A stretch of DNA of 64,000 nt, from NCBI GenBank assembly GCA_017623115.1, contig JAGAPT010000006.1:1-64000 (forward strand), in the 5' to 3' direction. The notes below the pieces were generated by a model. The model worked only from the letters and a program-made list of their open reading frames with translations, had not been told where the DNA came from and made no database searches. Below, one piece after another: positions 9,066 through 18,293 of this stretch. Every line of letters starts with the position of its first letter. Within the stretch, counting starts at the first letter, position 1. The translations under genes were made by a program, and so were the position numbers. Origin of the DNA: Alistipes sp. GTDB taxonomy: Bacteria > Bacteroidota > Bacteroidia > Bacteroidales > Rikenellaceae.

Positions 9066-9629
9066 ATGAAATACCTCATTGTTGGATTGGGAAATATCAG
9101 TGCCGAGTACGCCGAGACCCGACACAACATTGGATTCAAAGTGTTGGATGCCCTTGCTGAGGCGTCCAACACTTCGTTTTCAACCGTCCGCTATGGCGAC
9201 ATGGCACAGGTGCGCCACCGTGGTCGTACGCTGCTGCTGTTGAAGCCTTCGACCTACATGAATCTCTCGGGCAAGGCCGTGCGCTACTGGATGGAGCAGG
9301 AGAAGATCAAGCCCGAAAATCTGCTGGTCATCTCGGACGATATCGCCATCCCTTTTGGGCAGTTGCGCATGCGTCAACAGGGCTCGGCCGGAGGTCATAA
9401 CGGACTGAAGAATATTGCCGAGCTGCTCGGCACGGAGGCCTTTGCCCGCATGCGTTTCGGTGTGGGAGGCGACTTCCCCCGAGGTCATCAGGTCGACTAT
9501 GTGCTGGGGACCTGGAGCGAGGAGGAGCGCAAAGCCCTCCCCGACCGCCTGAAAGTCTTTGGCGATGCGGTGCTCTCGTTTGCTGCCGTCGGATGCCAGA
9601 TGACGATGAATAATTTCAACAAGAAATAA
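9066..9629 (+). CDS. pth: Peptidyl-tRNA hydrolase
   Basis: 187 residues, full length. It cleaves peptidyl-tRNA released from stalled ribosomes so that the tRNA can be reused. The N-terminal MKYLIVGLGN, the catalytic His in ETRHNIGF, the substrate-contact motif KPSTYMNLSG, the DDIAIPFG segment with the catalytic Asp, and GSAGGHNGLKNI are all present. Second gene of the rplY-pth operon, which ends at a strong hairpin 3 bp further on. Confidence 0.98.
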   Translation: MKYLIVGLGNISAEYAETRHNIGFKVLDALAEASNTSFSTVRYGDMAQVRHRGRTLLLLKPSTYMNLSGKAVRYWMEQEKIKPENLLVISDDIAIPFGQLRMRQQGSAGGHNGLKNIAELLGTEAFARMRFGVGGDFPRGHQVDYVLGTWSEEERKALPDRLKVFGDAVLSFAAVGCQMTMNNFNKK

Positions 9630-9632
9630 AAA

Positions 9633-9663
9633 AGAAAGGGTTGCCGAAACGACAACCCTTTCT
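9633..9663. terminator. Bidirectional terminator between pth and the S4-domain gene
   Basis: AGAAAGGGTTG (9633-9643) pairs with CAACCCTTTCT (9653-9663), an 11-bp stem with a 9-nt loop. Read on the minus strand it is followed by a T run (complement of 9625-9633), so it can also end the dcw-cluster transcript. Confidence 0.8.
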
Positions 9664-9667
9664 ATTT

Positions 9668-9737
9668 GCTCTTTCATCCTGCTTTGCAACCTTGTCTTTC
9701 CTCTTTCCTCTTTCCTCTGTGCTCTTTGCTCTTTGCT
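9668..9737. repeat. Pyrimidine-rich short tandem repeats (CTCTTT units)
   Basis: Repeats of CTCTTTCC and CTCTTTG fill the space before the S4-domain gene's stop. On the minus strand they read as GAGGAAA/GAGCAAA repeats like those at 21195-21275 and 55435-55537, suggesting a shared intergenic repeat family. Confidence 0.55.
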
Positions 9738-10133
9738 CTACTCTTCGTCGTCGTAAAACATCCCCTCCATGAGCGAGTCCAATTCCCGTCGCTCCTTCTT
9801 GGTCGGGCGTCCCGTGCCTCGATCGCGGAAGACGAAAATGGTTTCACGCGGCGCATTGAGTTTGTCCAACTCCTCCTGCGGGGTGATATCGAGGCAGTAG
9901 TTGGGCACCAGCTTCGCCCCCTGACGGCTCGACACCAAATCGAGTACCTTATATTGATAGGTAACGGCCTGACGACGGACTGCAATGATATCGCCAATCT
10001 TCACCTCGCGCGAGGGCTTGGCATAACTGTTATTGACCGTCACACGGTTGTTGCGCACGGCATCGGCAGCATCGCTGCGGGTCTTGAAGATGCGCACAGC
10101 CCATAAATATTTATCCAATCGAATCTCCTCCAT
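9738..10133 (-). CDS. RNA-binding S4 domain protein (Hsp15/HslR type)
   Basis: 131 residues. The start EEIRLDKYLWAVRIFKTRSDAADAV (first 45 or so residues) is a classic S4 RNA-binding fold, with VNNSYAKPSREVKIGD completing it. The family includes Hsp15, which binds free 50S subunits carrying nascent chain-tRNA. The C-terminus is acidic (MEGMFYDDEE) after a basic GRPTKKERREL. It starts 5 bp after ftsW stops and is therefore probably the last gene of the dcw transcript, an uncommon neighbour for cell wall genes. Function here is by family only. Confidence 0.85.
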   Translation of the reverse strand: MEEIRLDKYLWAVRIFKTRSDAADAVRNNRVTVNNSYAKPSREVKIGDIIAVRRQAVTYQYKVLDLVSSRQGAKLVPNYCLDITPQEELDKLNAPRETIFVFRDRGTGRPTKKERRELDSLMEGMFYDDEE

Positions 10134-10138
10134 AGCGA

Positions 10139-11398
10139 TTATTTTTCATACAGACTTTCACTTCGCGGTTTATCGTGCGACTGCTCGTCATTTTGGCGGC
10201 TCACACTCAAAATCATGCCCAAAGCGATGCAGGTAAAGAGGGTCGACGAGCCGCCTCGTGAGATGAGGGGCAGCGTCTGCCCCGTCTCGGGAATCAGGTT
10301 GACCGTTACCATCACATGCAATAGGGCCTGGCAGGTTATCATCAACGCCAACCCCAACACCAGAAGTCCCGGGAAGGCGGTTCCGCAGCGTCGAAAGATC
10401 TCGATGGCGCGGAAGAAAATCCAGAGGTAGAGCATCATCAACGCCACAGCCAGCAACATGCCATACTCCTCGACAAAGAAGGCAAAGGCATAGTCGCTCT
10501 CGGGGTGAATCATCTCGACACGCATGGCGCTCTGTCCGGCACCCTGTCCGAGCAAGCCGCCATGGTGAATGGCAATCATCGAACGCTCCGTATCGGTCAA
10601 CTCCTCAATCGGTTTTTGATCCTGCGGCAAGACCCACAACTTCACCCAGGTAGACATACGCCCCTCGGCCGTCTCGCTACGCCCCATGTTGAGTAGCAGC
10701 AGCAGGGCAAAGCCGGCCAGCGCATATCCAAAGAGTTTGAAGAGTTCACGCACCCGAACGCGCCCGATGAGCATCATGACCCACGTTGCCAGAAAGAGCA
10801 GGGCTGCCGAGGAGGTATGCGCCGGAAAAATCACGGCACACGCCACCAACACGGGGGCCAAAATGGGCCAGGTGCCCTCCTTCAAGATGCGCTGCTGCTC
10901 GCGTGACGAACGCCACGTCCAGAAACGCCACGTGGGAACGATGCGGATGCGGTCGATTTTCGACTGCCGACCGGCCAGCTGACGTGCCAGGAACATCACC
11001 GTAGCGACCTTCAACGCCTCGGAGGGTTGAAATTGGAAGGGGCCAAGCGGCAGCCAACGGGCAGCACCATTGGTTGTTGTACCCATGCAATAGACCAACA
11101 CCGTGAGGGCTACTGAAAGGTAGTAGACCCACGGGGCAACCCGATTATAGAAGCGGCTGTTGAGCCGTTGTGTGAAGAGCATCAACCCCATGCCCACCAC
11201 GAGGATGAAGAGTTGCTGACGCAGGAAATGGGCTGTCGTACGTGCCGCATGGGCATCATAGGCCATCTTGGCGGTCGACGAATAGACCACCAACACCGAG
11301 ATGACGGCCAGCACCGCCACAATGACCCACAACACCCGATCGCCCGAAAACCAGCGACCGGAAGTTACCGACGCTCCCTCCTTTGTCATCGTGTTCAT
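10139..11398 (-). CDS. ftsW: FtsW-type peptidoglycan glycosyltransferase (SEDS family)
   Basis: 419 residues with about ten membrane segments. SEDS proteins polymerise lipid II into glycan strands; FtsW does this at the division septum together with FtsI. Visible signatures are GAARWLPLGPFQFQPSEALK (the SEDS consensus loop with the catalytic Asp region following), and the C-terminal NLIPETGQTLPLISRGGSS block. Assigned FtsW rather than RodA from its place directly after murD in the dcw cluster. Spacing to murD is 3 bp. A short cytoplasmic N-terminus (about 20 residues) precedes the first helix; Met4 is an alternative start. Confidence 0.93.
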   Translation of the reverse strand: MNTMTKEGASVTSGRWFSGDRVLWVIVAVLAVISVLVVYSSTAKMAYDAHAARTTAHFLRQQLFILVVGMGLMLFTQRLNSRFYNRVAPWVYYLSVALTVLVYCMGTTTNGAARWLPLGPFQFQPSEALKVATVMFLARQLAGRQSKIDRIRIVPTWRFWTWRSSREQQRILKEGTWPILAPVLVACAVIFPAHTSSAALLFLATWVMMLIGRVRVRELFKLFGYALAGFALLLLLNMGRSETAEGRMSTWVKLWVLPQDQKPIEELTDTERSMIAIHHGGLLGQGAGQSAMRVEMIHPESDYAFAFFVEEYGMLLAVALMMLYLWIFFRAIEIFRRCGTAFPGLLVLGLALMITCQALLHVMVTVNLIPETGQTLPLISRGGSSTLFTCIALGMILSVSRQNDEQSHDKPRSESLYEK

Positions 11399-11401
11399 GC
11401 G

Positions 11402-12757
11402 CTATAAATGGGTTTTGACCCACTCCTTAAAGAGTTGGCCGCGTTGTTCGTAATTCTGAAAGAGGTCGAAGCTGGCACAGGCCGGTGAAAGCAGCACCAC
11501 ATCACCTCCCCGGGCGGCTTGTCGGGCAGCCTGCATCGCCTCATCCAGCGACGAGGTTGACACCACCTCGGGGACAACCCCCGTAAACGAGTCTATCAAT
11601 TTCCGGTTATCCAGACCCATGCAAATCAGCGTATGCACCTTCTCGCGGGCAAAGGCTTTGAGCGGCTCGTAGTCGTTGCCCTTATCCGTACCACCGGCAA
11701 TCCACACCACGGGGCGTGTCATGCTCTCCAAGGCATACCACACCGAGTCGACATTCGTGGCCTTCGAATCGTTGATCCAAAGCACATTCTCCACCTCTCG
11801 CACCGGCTCCAGGCGATGCTCGACGGGCGAGAAGGCGTAGATCGAACGACGGATTTTCGCCGGCGAGACCCCCGCTGCCAAGGCGGCTAACGAGGCAGCC
11901 ATGGCATTGTAGCAGTTGTGCAACCCCCGAATCTGCATCTTCTCGGTATTGAGCGTGAGGCGTTGGCGACCCACCTCAACCACCAAACGACGACCATCTG
12001 CATAGCCGTCACCATACCCGCTCACGGTCTGACACTTGGCCGCGAAGGGGAGTTGACGGCCGCGCAACATGCGTTTCGACACCTCCCCCCAGATCACCTC
12101 ATCGTCACCCGAATAGATGAACCAATCGCGGGAAGTTTGATTCTGCGTGATGCGCATCTTCGAATTGACGTAGTTCTGGAAGCAGTAGTCGTAGCGGTCG
12201 AGGTGGTCGGGCGTGATGTTCATCAACACGCCGATATGGGCTCGGAAGCGATACATGCCATCCAATTGGAAGGAGCTGAGCTCCAACACATACCAATCGT
12301 ACTGACCGGTAGCCACCGAATAGGCAAAACTCTCGCCGATGTTTCCTCCCAGCGCAACCTTATAGCCGGCATCGCTCAAAATCTTATAGATGAGCGACGT
12401 GGTAGTCGTCTTGCCATTCGAGCCCGTGATGCAGATCGTGCGGGCCTTCCCCATATAGCGAGCCGCAAACTCCATCTCCGAGATGACAGGAATACCCCGC
12501 TCACGAATTTGCTGCACCATCGGTGCTTTATCGGGAATGCCGGGCGATTTGATCACCTCCGAGGCAGCCAAGATACGCTCCTCGTCGTGGCTCCCCTCCT
12601 CGTAGGGAACACCCCACTCCTCCAACTTGCGCTTATAGCGGTCGGCAATCTTCCCCTTATCCGAGAGGAAGACCTCGAATCCCTGCTTTTTGGCCAAAAT
12701 AGCCGAACCATATCCACTGATGCCACCGCCGAGCACCACAATCTTTTTGCGTCGCAT
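11402..12757 (-). CDS. murD: UDP-N-acetylmuramoylalanine--D-glutamate ligase
   Basis: 451 residues. MurD adds D-Glu to UDP-MurNAc-L-Ala in the cytoplasm, using ATP. The N-terminal Rossmann segment IVVLGGGISGYGSAILAKK binds the UDP part, the P-loop ITGSNGKTTTTSLI binds ATP, and NITPDHLDRY plus WINDSKATNVDSVWYAL are the central and C-terminal Mur-ligase motifs. Full length for the family. Lies between mraY and ftsW with gaps of only 3 bp on each side, so translation is likely coupled. Confidence 0.97.
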   Translation of the reverse strand: MRRKKIVVLGGGISGYGSAILAKKQGFEVFLSDKGKIADRYKRKLEEWGVPYEEGSHDEERILAASEVIKSPGIPDKAPMVQQIRERGIPVISEMEFAARYMGKARTICITGSNGKTTTTSLIYKILSDAGYKVALGGNIGESFAYSVATGQYDWYVLELSSFQLDGMYRFRAHIGVLMNITPDHLDRYDYCFQNYVNSKMRITQNQTSRDWFIYSGDDEVIWGEVSKRMLRGRQLPFAAKCQTVSGYGDGYADGRRLVVEVGRQRLTLNTEKMQIRGLHNCYNAMAASLAALAAGVSPAKIRRSIYAFSPVEHRLEPVREVENVLWINDSKATNVDSVWYALESMTRPVVWIAGGTDKGNDYEPLKAFAREKVHTLICMGLDNRKLIDSFTGVVPEVVSTSSLDEAMQAARQAARGGDVVLLSPACASFDLFQNYEQRGQLFKEWVKTHL

Positions 12758-12760
12758 CGG

Positions 12761-14005
12761 TTATCGAATTTTAAGGGTTACAAGGGTTACAGCCGCCAAC
12801 AAGAGCGAGATAATCCAGAAGCGCAAGACGATTTTGGTCTCGAAAATCTGCTTCTTCTGGTAGTGGTGATGGAGCGGCGACATGAGGAAGATGCGACGAC
12901 CCTCACCATATTTACGCTTCGTGTATTTGAAGTAGGCCACCTGCATCATCACCGAGCAACTCTCCACCAAAAAGACACCACACAAGAGCGGCAGCAACAG
13001 CTCTTTGCGAATGCAGAGGGCAAAGACCGCCATCACACCGCCAATGGCCAACGAACCGGTATCTCCCATGAAGATCTGCGCCGGGAAGGAGTTGTACCAC
13101 AGGAAGCCTACCAGCGCACCCATCATGGCGGCAGCAAAGATGACCAACTCTCCACTGTCGGGGATGTACATGATATTGAGGTAGTTGGCGTAGACAATGT
13201 GTCCCGAAAGATAGGCCAGAATACCCAATACCAGGACAATCGGAGCTGAGACGCCCGTCACCAGACCATCGAGTCCGTCGGTCAGGTTTGCACCGTTCGA
13301 TACGGCCGTCACCACAAAAATAGCGACCAGCACATAGAGCAACCACGCCAACGTCTCGTTACCACCCGTGAACCACGCATAGTCGAGTTCGTTGTCCTTG
13401 ACAAAGGGAATCGTCGTCTGGGTCGTTTTCTGACGCTCCGAGTCGAGCACGATGGTCTGTTGCACCTCCTGCACCACCTCACCCGATTCATTCATGTAGA
13501 TTGTTTCCACGGGTTGCTTGACCTGCTCGCGCACGACAATATCGGGCGAGAGCCACATCGTCGTACCCACAATCAAACCCAAGCCAACCTGACCGACAAT
13601 CTTGAAACGACCCTTCAAACCCTCTTTGTGGTGGCGGAACACCTTGATATAGTCATCCAAGCCGCCAATCAGTCCCAACCAGATGGTCGACACCAACAGC
13701 AGTTGAATGTAGATGTTATCCAACCGCGCAAAGAGCAGTGCCGGCACCAAAATCGAGAGCAGGATGATGATGCCGCCCATCGTCGGGGTGCCTTTTTTCT
13801 GAATCTGTCCCTCCAAGCCCAGGTCGCGGATATCCTCACCGATTTGCTTACGACGCAGGAAGTCGATGATGGCGCGACCAAAGATAATGGCAATGAGCAG
13901 GGCCAGAATGATGGCTGCAGCAGCACGGAACGAGATGTACTGAAACATTCCCGAGCCGGGCAGGTTATAGGCCTCGTCCAAATACTTAAACAGGTGGTAA
14001 AACAT
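12761..14005 (-). CDS. mraY: Phospho-N-acetylmuramoyl-pentapeptide transferase
   Basis: 414 residues, polytopic. Transfers phospho-MurNAc-pentapeptide to undecaprenyl phosphate to make lipid I at the inner membrane. The metal-binding region NLTDGLDGL, the [12 protein letters not shown] motif and the C-terminal [13 protein letters not shown] are intact. Compared with the roughly 360-residue E. coli enzyme it has an extra loop of about 50 residues (centred on [17 protein letters not shown]) between two membrane helices; such an insertion is usual in Bacteroidetes MraY. Ends 3 bp before murD. Confidence 0.97.
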   Translation of the reverse strand: MFYHLFKYLDEAYNLPGSGMFQYISFRAAAAIILALLIAIIFGRAIIDFLRRKQIGEDIRDLGLEGQIQKKGTPTMGGIIILLSILVPALLFARLDNIYIQLLLVSTIWLGLIGGLDDYIKVFRHHKEGLKGRFKIVGQVGLGLIVGTTMWLSPDIVVREQVKQPVETIYMNESGEVVQEVQQTIVLDSERQKTTQTTIPFVKDNELDYAWFTGGNETLAWLLYVLVAIFVVTAVSNGANLTDGLDGLVTGVSAPIVLVLGILAYLSGHIVYANYLNIMYIPDSGELVIFAAAMMGALVGFLWYNSFPAQIFMGDTGSLAIGGVMAVFALCIRKELLLPLLCGVFLVESCSVMMQVAYFKYTKRKYGEGRRIFLMSPLHHHYQKKQIFETKIVLRFWIISLLLAAVTLVTLKIR

Positions 14006-14025
14006 AGTTATTCGTTTTTCTTCAT

Positions 14026-15483
14026 TTATTTACACAGTTCCTCAAAACATTTGCGCACCTCCTCGCGGTCATCAAAGTGGAGTTTCTCATCCCCGATGAC
14101 CTGATAGGTTTCGTGGCCTTTGCCTGCCAGCAACAGGATATCGCCGGCTCGGCACAGCATCACCGCCGTACGAATCGCTGCCGCACGGTCGGCCAGTCGC
14201 AGGTAGCGGGCTCCGACATCGAGGCCGGCCACCATCTCATCGAGAATCGCCTCAGGCTCCTCGTGGCGCGGATTGTCCGACGTGAAAACAGCCGTCGTAG
14301 CATGCGCCACAGCAATACGGGCCATCTCGGGACGTTTCGTGCGGTCCCGATCTCCTCCGCAGCCACAGACAACGATGAGCTGCTGTCCCTCACGACGAAT
14401 CTCCTCGATGGTTTGCAATACATTCTCCAAGGCATCGGGCGTATGGGCATAGTCGACTACGGCCATCGTACCATTCTCGGCTCGAATACACTCGAAGCGG
14501 CCACTCACGGGGTGCAAGGCACTCAAAGCCGCCAGCACCTCCTCGCGGTCGAAGCCCAGTTCAAGGGCTGTTGCATAGACCGCCACGAGGTTCGAGGCAT
14601 TGAACCGCCCCGTGAGATGGGTCCACAACTCACGGCCATCGAGGTAAAGCAACATACCATCGAGGTGCATCTCCTGAATCTTGCAACGATAGTCGGCCAT
14701 CGCACGCAACGAATAGCCCACGACACGTGCAGCTGTATTCTGCACCATCACCTGACCATTGCGGTCGTCGAGATTGATGAGCGCAAAGCGACCCTTGGGC
14801 AGGGCATCGAAGAGTCCCTTCTTCGCCCGAATATACTCGGCGAAGGTACCATGATAGTCGAGGTGGTCGTGGGTCAGGTTCGAGAAGAGGCATCCGGCAA
14901 AGTCGAGTGCATGGGTGCGATGTTGCACAATGGCGTGCGACGAGCACTCCATGAAGCAGTAGTCGCAACCGGCCTCCACCATCTCGCGCATCATGGCATT
15001 GAGGCGTATCGAGTCCGGTGTCGTATGGGTCGATTCGATGGTGCGGTTGTCCACCTTGTAGACCACCGTCGAGATCAGGCCGGCCTTATAACCCAACGCT
15101 CGCACCAAGTTGTAGAGCAGGGTTACGGTCGTCGTCTTGCCATTCGTGCCGGTGATGCCCACCAACTTCAATTCACGGCTCGGATAGCCGTAAAAGGCGG
15201 CCGCCATTTCGGCCATCACCCGCTGCACATCCTCCACCACGACAAAACAAACACCTTCGGGGCACTCCGTGGGCAGACGACGGCACACCACCGCCACCGC
15301 TCCGTGTTCGATGGCCGAGGTGATGAAACGATGTCCATCGACCTGCGTACCCTCCACGGCAAAGAAGCAGCTGCCGGGCTCTACGCTTCGGGAGTCGTAG
15401 GTCAGCTGCGCAATCTGCAAATCCCGTGGGCCATGCCACTCGGAAACGGCCGAGGCCGCAAGCAAGGTTTGAAGCTTTCTCAT
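14026..15483 (-). CDS. murE: UDP-N-acetylmuramoyl-tripeptide synthetase, meso-diaminopimelate-adding
   Basis: 485 residues. MurE adds the third residue to the peptidoglycan stem peptide. The ATP loop [15 protein letters not shown], the [19 protein letters not shown] region (its Lys is normally carbamylated) and the specificity motif DNPR in [15 protein letters not shown] are present; DNPR marks enzymes using meso-DAP instead of lysine. GKGHETYQ closes the C-terminal domain. Located 13 bp after ftsI and 20 bp before mraY. Confidence 0.97.
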   Translation of the reverse strand: MRKLQTLLAASAVSEWHGPRDLQIAQLTYDSRSVEPGSCFFAVEGTQVDGHRFITSAIEHGAVAVVCRRLPTECPEGVCFVVVEDVQRVMAEMAAAFYGYPSRELKLVGITGTNGKTTTVTLLYNLVRALGYKAGLISTVVYKVDNRTIESTHTTPDSIRLNAMMREMVEAGCDYCFMECSSHAIVQHRTHALDFAGCLFSNLTHDHLDYHGTFAEYIRAKKGLFDALPKGRFALINLDDRNGQVMVQNTAARVVGYSLRAMADYRCKIQEMHLDGMLLYLDGRELWTHLTGRFNASNLVAVYATALELGFDREEVLAALSALHPVSGRFECIRAENGTMAVVDYAHTPDALENVLQTIEEIRREGQQLIVVCGCGGDRDRTKRPEMARIAVAHATTAVFTSDNPRHEEPEAILDEMVAGLDVGARYLRLADRAAAIRTAVMLCRAGDILLLAGKGHETYQVIGDEKLHFDDREEVRKCFEELCK

Positions 15484-15496
15484 CTTGGTTTCTCGC

Positions 15497-17761
15497 TTAT
15501 TTCAATGTTATCGTAACCGTCTCCCCGGCACGCACCCGCACCTCGGGAGGCAGACTCTGTTGCACGACCGTACCATGGCCTCGTACCACCACCTTCAAGC
15601 CACGACTTTCGAGCAGGAACAAGGCATCTTTCAGCCCCATACCCACCACATCGGGCATGGCATCCGAGGCTGTTGGCAGCGTCGTAACATGTACCCGTGC
15701 GGTCGAATCGACCGTCGCACGACCCCATCCGTGGCGTGTTTCGGCACGCAACGACGGAGAGAGCTCGTCAGCCACCCGACGCATTTGCTCCACCGAGCCC
15801 CCCTTCATGCGGGTCGGATAGCGTTTCTCGCCGTGCGTCTCCAATTTACGCGACCAATCGTGCTCACGCGCGTAGAGGTAGTCGACCACCCGCTTCACAA
15901 CCGGGCCGGCCAGCGCGGCTCCATAGTAGGCCTTGCCCGCCTGTTGGCGTGTGCGAATCGTCGTCAGCACCGTATAGCGCGGTTTGTCGGCCGGAAAATA
16001 GGCCACCATCGAGCCGAGGTAGTGTCCCGCCTCGCCCGAGGTAATCTGTGCCGTACCGGTCTTGGCCGCTACACGCAGGCGTGTCGTATCGCGGAAGAAG
16101 GGGGCTGCCGTACCCGTTTTGGCCACCTCCTCCAGGCAGTCGCGGACAATAGCCAAGGTCTGTTCCGAGCAGATGCGTTCCCGCAACGTGTGGGTCTTAA
16201 AGCGAGCAACCACCTCCCCCTCATGGCGCAACTCACGCACCAGCACGGGGGCAATCTTATGCCCTCCGTTGGCAATGGCGTTGTAGAGGGTCAACATCTG
16301 CAGCGGGGTCAGCTGCACACGATAGCCATAGGCCATCTTCACGAGCATCACCCCGGGGTCGGGGACCTTCCAGTCGCGGGTCACCTGTGGCGACCGCTCG
16401 CCCAGCGAATCGAGCCCCACGGTTTCGCCCAACCCTAACTTCTCGTGCAGGTAGTTGCTCAATTGCTGCTTGCGCCCCGTCTGCCAATAGTACTCCCAAA
16501 AGGCCTTGGCAAAGTAGACATTCGACGAACCCGCCACGGCTCGTTTCAGGGCTATCTCGCGGTCGCCACGATGCGAGTCACGAATGTTTTTAGCATGTCC
16601 CACCGTCACCGGCTCGCCATCGTGCGTCTCATACACCTTGTCGGGTGACATGCCCGCATCATCCAACAGAGCCAACACCGTAGCCAACTTAAAGGTCGAG
16701 CCCGGCTCCATCGAGCGGCTCAAAGCATAATTCTCGCGCTCGGAGAGGGTGCCATCAGCCGCACGCCCCAAGTTGGCCATGGCCAATATCTCGCCCGTCT
16801 CTACCTCCATGACAAGCGTCGTACCCCACTGGGCATTTTGCGCCTCCAACTGTTGGCGCAAGGCTTTGTCGGCCACATCCTGCAGATTCAGGTCGAGGGT
16901 CGTAACGACGTCCATACCATCACGAGCCGCCTTGTGTTCGGCATCCCCCACACGGGTCGAGAAGCCTCGGGCGATACGCTGGCGCAACGAAAAGCCATCC
17001 TCGCCGGCCAAGGCATCGGCATAGAGCATCTCCAGGCCATAGTCGTGGCCATGCGACGTTACCCGACCAATGGTGCGGCGTGCCAAATCCCCCTGCGGAT
17101 AGATGCGTCGGTCATACTCGGCCAACGTATAGGTCATACCCATGTTGTAGTTCAAAATCGGGTAGCGACGCAGCACCTCCCACTCGCCATAGTCCACCTC
17201 ACGCGGAAAGAGCACCGTAGGACGGTGGTTGCGAATCGTATCGCGCACCCGCTCGGTTACTTGGGCACGACCCATCAGGAGGTCGATCAGCAGCGGCACG
17301 AGTCCCTCATCACGATAGTAGGTCGTATCGTACTCGGGGCCCAAGCGATAGGTGTCGCGGGCCTTGCGCTGCTTCTCACGCAGCACACGCTGATACTCCC
17401 GTGTCGAACGATCTCCGAAGTAGGCCGAGAGGAGTTGTGCCAGCGAGTCGCTCTGCTTCAGATAGCTCTCCGTATCCTGAAAGCCCTCCGAATCGAAGTC
17501 GAAAAGGGGTTGATAGCGAAATATCGAGATGGCCAGCGGCTCCCCGTCACGAGCAAGAATATTGCCCCGACGCGCATAGAGCGTATCGGGCAGAAAGATG
17601 CGTGATGAGAGGCGTTTGGCGTTGAGGCGTGTCTCGCCACTGAAGAACTGCACATAGACCAGGCGCACCAAAATCACCGCTACCAACACCATGAAGAAGA
17701 GGTAGAGGGCTCGCACACGCAACAAAATGTCGCTCTTGATTTTCGAGGGTTCCTGCTGCAT
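15497..17761 (-). CDS. ftsI: Division-specific penicillin-binding protein (FtsI/PBP2x-like) with C-terminal PASTA domain
   Basis: 754 residues. A single N-terminal membrane helix (about residues 18-38) anchors a periplasmic transpeptidase that cross-links septal peptidoglycan. The three active-site motifs are visible: STFK in MEPGSTFKLATVLALL, SSN in AGSSNVYFAKAF, and KTG in VAAKTGTAQI. The last about 60 residues, starting DAMPDVVGMGLKDALFLLES, form a PASTA domain, as in other Bacteroidetes FtsI proteins and PBP2x. Encoded 3 bp after ftsL. Confidence 0.95.
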   Translation of the reverse strand: MQQEPSKIKSDILLRVRALYLFFMVLVAVILVRLVYVQFFSGETRLNAKRLSSRIFLPDTLYARRGNILARDGEPLAISIFRYQPLFDFDSEGFQDTESYLKQSDSLAQLLSAYFGDRSTREYQRVLREKQRKARDTYRLGPEYDTTYYRDEGLVPLLIDLLMGRAQVTERVRDTIRNHRPTVLFPREVDYGEWEVLRRYPILNYNMGMTYTLAEYDRRIYPQGDLARRTIGRVTSHGHDYGLEMLYADALAGEDGFSLRQRIARGFSTRVGDAEHKAARDGMDVVTTLDLNLQDVADKALRQQLEAQNAQWGTTLVMEVETGEILAMANLGRAADGTLSERENYALSRSMEPGSTFKLATVLALLDDAGMSPDKVYETHDGEPVTVGHAKNIRDSHRGDREIALKRAVAGSSNVYFAKAFWEYYWQTGRKQQLSNYLHEKLGLGETVGLDSLGERSPQVTRDWKVPDPGVMLVKMAYGYRVQLTPLQMLTLYNAIANGGHKIAPVLVRELRHEGEVVARFKTHTLRERICSEQTLAIVRDCLEEVAKTGTAAPFFRDTTRLRVAAKTGTAQITSGEAGHYLGSMVAYFPADKPRYTVLTTIRTRQQAGKAYYGAALAGPVVKRVVDYLYAREHDWSRKLETHGEKRYPTRMKGGSVEQMRRVADELSPSLRAETRHGWGRATVDSTARVHVTTLPTASDAMPDVVGMGLKDALFLLESRGLKVVVRGHGTVVQQSLPPEVRVRAGETVTITLK

Positions 17762-17764
17762 GGG

Positions 17765-18280
17765 TTATTCGATGATTTCGACCGGTTTCTGCGGGTCATA
17801 GAGTTCAATGCCACGACGAGCCAACTCGGCCGCCACAGCCGAATGGGTCGTTCGACGATAGCGTTGTTCCTCGAGGCGAATCGAGCGTTCGCGCAGCTTC
17901 TGCACCTCACGCTCCAGGCGTGAGTAGCGCACATCGAGGTGCAACGACCAAAAGAGTACGACGATATTGACGAAGAACATGGCAGCAATGGTCAGCATGT
18001 AGGGGTAATAACGAGCAGCCTGCTCGCTCACCAAAATCGACCCCGACAAAAGGCGAAAGAGGGGATTGGCACGGCGACGGGCACGACGAGCCTCCACCTC
18101 CGCTTCGGCACGACGATGCTCCTCTTCGCGCTCACGGTCGGCACGGATGTCCTCCTCGGCCTCACCGCTCTGCACACGTAGCACCTCACGGCGTACACGA
18201 CGTGCAAAGAGCTCCTCCTCGGCACGGAGACGCTCCTCTTCGGCTCGTTCGGGGTTGAAATCCAAATCGTTTTCTGCCAT
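17765..18280 (-). CDS. FtsL-like division protein with long charged N-terminus
   Basis: 171 residues. Recognised mainly by position between rsmH and ftsI and by architecture: a cytoplasmic N-terminus of about 90 residues made almost only of Glu, Arg and Ala (about residues 10-70), one membrane helix (about 93-113, ending NIVVLFWSLHLDV) and a short coiled coil (RYSRLEREVQKLRERSIRLE). FtsL links the divisome core to FtsW-FtsI. The charged tail is far longer than in E. coli FtsL (121 residues in all), and could contact cytoplasmic partners. Starts 13 bp after rsmH. Confidence 0.8.
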   Translation of the reverse strand: MAENDLDFNPERAEEERLRAEEELFARRVRREVLRVQSGEAEEDIRADREREEEHRRAEAEVEARRARRRANPLFRLLSGSILVSEQAARYYPYMLTIAAMFFVNIVVLFWSLHLDVRYSRLEREVQKLRERSIRLEEQRYRRTTHSAVAAELARRGIELYDPQKPVEIIE

Positions 18281-18293
18281 CGCTCTACCTCCT

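Noticed and set aside
14077..15516. Plus-strand frame of 479 codons opposite murE
   Set aside because: Antisense shadow of a well-supported Mur ligase; no motif of its own.
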